From: Acidobacteriota bacterium
GTDB lineage: Bacteria; Acidobacteriota; Aminicenantia; UBA2199
Assembly (NCBI GenBank): GCA_021817755.1
Contig: JAKAGC010000114.1
Coordinates: 1-8,981 of the forward strand
DNA length: 8,981 nucleotides
Reading direction: 5' to 3'
Positions within the stretch are counted from its first letter, which is position 1. Each line of letters opens with the position of its first letter. The translations under genes were made by a program, and so were the position numbers. Below are positions 6,701 to 8,981 of the stretch, one piece after another. The notes below the pieces were generated by a model. It was not told the DNA's origin and searched no databases. It saw only the letters and a program-made list of their open reading frames with translations.

Positions 6701-6729
6701 TTGACTTTTTAAATTCATGTAATTAGAAT
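6701..6729 (+). promoter_or_regulatory. Sigma70-type promoter for the hdrA-like gene
   Basis: TTGACT (6701-6706) and TAGAAT (6724-6729) are separated by 17 bases, each one base off consensus. Transcription would begin near 6736, giving a leader of about 85 bases before the ATG at 6821. A lone TATAAT at 6754-6759 is an alternative -10 box but lacks a good -35 box. Confidence 0.6.
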
Positions 6730-6820
6730 TTCGGTATGACCAACAAGACGGGTTATAATACCAATTACCATTCATTGACTCCAATATCTTTTGATTCAAA
6801 TATAAAAAAGAGGATATGTC

Positions 6821-8638
6821 ATGAATTTACAACAAAAAATCGGGATCTTTATTTTTCAAAACGGAGACGAGGACAGGGGGCTTGTCGATCTCCAGGCAAT
6901 TTCGGAGTATTCCCGGAATCTGCCTGGAGTAATACAAGTTAATGTCGTCAATGAAAAAAAGAAACTAAACCCCCTTGTTCTCGCAGAAGAGTTCAAAAAG
7001 GTTGGATTCAGTCGAATTGTTTTAGCAGGGAATTCGCCAGGTTATTTTAAACCGGCGTTTACCCGTGCAATGGGTGAATCTGGCGGCAACCCGGAGGAAG
7101 TACGGTTAGCTTCTTTCCGGGAACATGGAATCGGGTGGGAGGGTCCCACTGATCGTGCAAAAGCAGTGGTTGCCTGTGCTGTTTACGGCATTCCCTTCGG
7201 TCTTGCGGCCGTACCGGAAACAGTACCTGTCAATCCCGCTACATTGATTATCGGTGGTGGTGTCGCCGGGATACAGGCTTCTCTTGAAATTGCCGACGCC
7301 GGGTATAAGGTATACCTGGTGGAACGGTCAGGAACAATCGGTGGTCACATGGCTATGTTCGATAAAACATTCCCTACCCTCGATTGTGCCGCTTGTATTT
7401 TAACCCCAAAAATGGTCGCAGTTGGCCAACATCCCAACATCGAATTGATGGTACTTTCCGAAATCAAAGAAGTTAAGGGAACACCGGGAGCTTACATGGT
7501 AAGCATTCAAAAACGTGCCACACGTGTCGATCCAAAGGCTTGTGTTGCGTGCAATGCCTGCTCTGAAGTCTGCCCGGTATCAGTTCCCAGTGAATTCGAT
7601 GTGGGAATTGCAAATCGTAAAGCAATTTATATTCCCTTCCCTCAAGCTGTGCCGAATGCCTATATTATAGACGGCTCAGCTTGCAACTATGTTCTAAGCG
7701 ATGGAAAAAAATGCGGCGCATGCCGTAAGAAATGTGCTAAAGATGCCATCCATTTCGATGACCAGGATAAAATCGTGGATATCGAAGTGGGTAATATCAT
7801 TGTTACTACCGGTTATGATACCTTCGATGCTCACCGTATCGACCGGTACGGATACGGCGTCTATCCCAACATCCTCACTTCATTGGAATTCGAACGGTTA
7901 ACCAATGCCTCGGGCCCAACAGGCGGAAAGATCGTGATGAAAACCAAAAAACACAACAAACGCACGGATACAGATGAATGGGTTTTCGACCAGGAAGGTC
8001 CATCCCCTAAATCCGTAGCTATTATTCATTGTGTGGGTTCTCGTGATCAAAATTACAATCCCTATTGTTCCCGTGTATGCTGTATGTACTCATTGAAGTT
8101 CAGCCACCTGGTCCACGAAAAATTACCGGACGCTGTTTGTTATGAGTACTATATCGATATGCGCGCCTTCGGCAAAGGTTATGAAGAATTTTTCGAGCGG
8201 ATCAAGCATGAAGGAGTGCATGTAGTACGCGGACGTTCCGCACGGATTATCGAGAAAGATGGACAAATGATAATCAAAGGTGAAGACATTATCCATGATA
8301 CCGTAATAGAGCTGCCTGTGGAAATGGTACTACTGGCTGTTGGACTTCAACCAACCAAAGATGCAGGCGATCTGGCTGCATTACTGGGGATCGAACGGGT
8401 TCATGACGGATGGTTCAGTGAAATGGAATACAATGTCGAACCGACGAGTACGGAACGTGGCGGCATATTTGTTGCAGGCGTGTGCCAGGGGCCTAAAGAT
8501 ATCCCGGATACCGTCGCTCAAGCATCGGCAGTGGCTGCCAGGGTTCTAAAAAGCATCGTAAGCGGAAAAGCCCTTGGAAGCCGACACCGGATGACGCTCC
8601 TGGATATCGAACAAAAAGCAATCGCCCTGGCTGGATAA
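6821..8638 (+). CDS. HdrA-like FAD/iron-sulfur oxidoreductase subunit
   Basis: The product has 605 residues and resembles the flavin subunit of heterodisulfide reductase (HdrA/QmoA family), which passes electrons between iron-sulfur partners. Residues 1-105 are an HdrA N-terminal domain, but its usual cysteines are replaced (FQNG at 13-16, GNSPG instead of CSP). GGGVAG (145-150) starts the FAD-binding fold, ending VYLVER. DCAAC (188-192) with LTPKM is the hallmark HdrA motif. An inserted ferredoxin domain has Cys 241, 244, 247, 251 and Cys 288, 298, 301, 305. CSRVCCMYS (416-424) is another conserved HdrA block, and GIFVAGVCQGPKDIPDTV closes the flavin domain. The methanogen C-terminal ferredoxin domain is absent. 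GAGG (6810-6813) sits 7 bases before the ATG. An HdrC/QmoC-like gene follows after 47 bases. The soluble complex and its electron donor cannot be named here. Confidence 0.88.
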   Translation: MNLQQKIGIFIFQNGDEDRGLVDLQAISEYSRNLPGVIQVNVVNEKKKLNPLVLAEEFKKVGFSRIVLAGNSPGYFKPAFTRAMGESGGNPEEVRLASFREHGIGWEGPTDRAKAVVACAVYGIPFGLAAVPETVPVNPATLIIGGGVAGIQASLEIADAGYKVYLVERSGTIGGHMAMFDKTFPTLDCAACILTPKMVAVGQHPNIELMVLSEIKEVKGTPGAYMVSIQKRATRVDPKACVACNACSEVCPVSVPSEFDVGIANRKAIYIPFPQAVPNAYIIDGSACNYVLSDGKKCGACRKKCAKDAIHFDDQDKIVDIEVGNIIVTTGYDTFDAHRIDRYGYGVYPNILTSLEFERLTNASGPTGGKIVMKTKKHNKRTDTDEWVFDQEGPSPKSVAIIHCVGSRDQNYNPYCSRVCCMYSLKFSHLVHEKLPDAVCYEYYIDMRAFGKGYEEFFERIKHEGVHVVRGRSARIIEKDGQMIIKGEDIIHDTVIELPVEMVLLAVGLQPTKDAGDLAALLGIERVHDGWFSEMEYNVEPTSTERGGIFVAGVCQGPKDIPDTVAQASAVAARVLKSIVSGKALGSRHRMTLLDIEQKAIALAG

Positions 8639-8639
8639 T

Positions 8640-8658
8640 CGGGAACAGGTTTATCCCG
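8640..8658 (+). other. Small intercistronic inverted repeat
   Basis: CGGGA (8640-8644) and TCCCG (8654-8658) form a five-base-pair stem with a nine-base loop directly after the hdrA-like stop. It is too short and lacks a U-tract to stop transcription before the next gene; at most an mRNA-stability element. Confidence 0.2.
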
Positions 8659-8685
8659 CTAATTTATTAAAATAGGAGATAGAAC

Positions 8686-8981
8686 ATGGCTGTACGGGTA
8701 AATCCCAAACTTATAGATGAATTGGAATATTACGGCGCAGAACATGTCATAAACTGCTATCACTGCGGTAATTGCAGTGCTGCCTGTCCCTTTTCAAAAG
8801 AGCCTTTTGTCTTTCCCAGGAAAGCAATGCGCTATTTACAAATGGGATTGGAATCGCGGTTAAGGGGCAATATAGAACCCTGGTTATGCTATTATTGCGG
8901 GGAATGCTCCGAAGAGTGCCCCCGAGGTGCAGAACCGGGAGAAACCATGATGAGCATGCGCCGATGGTTAACAGCTCAATA
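8686..8981 (+). CDS. HdrC/QmoC-like dicluster 4Fe-4S protein, N-terminal part (3' end outside window)
   Basis: Ninety-eight residues are visible and the frame is open at the window end. Two CxxCxxCxxxCP motifs, C24-C27-C30-C34-P and C68-C71-C74-C78-P, bind two [4Fe-4S] clusters, with the spacing of HdrC and of the N-terminal part of QmoC. PRKAMRYLQMG between the motifs and the MRRWLTAQ helix after them also fit. HdrC proteins wire HdrA to HdrB; QmoC adds a membrane quinone-binding part after the same domain. The missing 3' end would show which applies. ATG 8686 is supported by AGGAGA (8674-8679) 6 bases upstream. It follows the hdrA-like gene on the same strand with no terminator and is presumably in the same operon. 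Confidence 0.82.
   Translation, partial: MAVRVNPKLIDELEYYGAEHVINCYHCGNCSAACPFSKEPFVFPRKAMRYLQMGLESRLRGNIEPWLCYYCGECSEECPRGAEPGETMMSMRRWLTAQ

Larger units (their letters stand above)
6464..6820. other. Divergent intergenic region with promoters for both directions
   Basis: This 357-base AT-rich stretch separates the minus-strand envelope unit from the hdrA-like gene. It contains one good sigma70-type promoter facing each way and two short odd-centred palindromes, all listed separately. A short plus-strand reading frame beginning at 6736 runs into hdrA in another frame, has no ribosome binding site, and is not considered a gene. I see no RNA gene. Confidence 0.7.

Noticed and set aside
6754..6759. 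Perfect TATAAT as the main hdrA promoter
   Set aside because: No acceptable -35 box lies 16-18 bases upstream; the TTGACT/TAGAAT pair just before it is better.
6736..6942. 68-residue plus-strand reading frame starting in the hdrA leader
   Set aside because: It overlaps hdrA in another frame, has no ribosome binding site, and its start coincides with the predicted transcription start.
1..8981. CRISPR array, tRNA, rRNA, insertion sequence or phage genes
   Set aside because: No regularly spaced direct repeats, cloverleaf-like segments, transposase or integrase motifs, or terminal inverted repeats were seen on reading both strands.

Overview
The window looks like part of an AT-rich chromosome from a Gram-negative, probably anaerobic or respiratory-flexible bacterium. 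Three things point that way: exported beta-propeller proteins, a membrane-anchored thioredoxin-fold protein, and a heterodisulfide-reductase-type (Hdr/Qmo) iron-sulfur gene pair. The propeller/redoxin/small Cys-rich peptide grouping recalls Bacteroidota and the wider FCB group. That is an inference; nothing here fixes the taxon.

Layout. (1) Positions 1-2203, plus strand: the C-terminal part of a sulfatase/alkaline-phosphatase-superfamily enzyme, then a processive family-2 glycosyltransferase with membrane segments. These probably act on a cell-surface polysaccharide. (2) Positions 2204-2404: a convergent junction with one imperfect inverted repeat. (3) Positions 2405-6463, minus strand: a five-gene unit transcribed from a near-consensus sigma70 promoter at 6490-6517. 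In order of transcription it holds a UshA-like metallophosphoesterase-related protein broken by a frameshift, a membrane-anchored redoxin with a CxxC motif, a secreted six-cysteine peptide of 74 aa whose start overlaps the redoxin stop (ATGA), an intercistronic hairpin, a Cys-rich NHL/beta-propeller protein, and a second six-bladed-propeller-like protein. (4) Positions 6464-6820: an AT-rich divergent intergenic region with promoters for both directions and short palindromes. (5) Positions 6821-8981, plus strand: a bacterial HdrA-like flavin/iron-sulfur protein and the start of an HdrC/QmoC-like iron-sulfur protein, in sequence clearly richer in G+C than the minus-strand unit.

How the parts may work together. 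The minus-strand unit is the least ordinary part. A thioredoxin-like protein is translationally coupled to a tiny exported peptide with six cysteines, and two exported propeller proteins lie downstream. The simplest reading is an envelope module in which the redoxin handles disulfides of the peptide and perhaps of the propellers. Its layout resembles Bacteroides loci in which NVEALA-type peptides sit beside six-bladed propeller proteins. The actual function is unknown. The Hdr pair on the right is an electron-transfer module. Its HdrA has lost the N-terminal cysteines expected in the methanogen-type protein and has no C-terminal ferredoxin domain.
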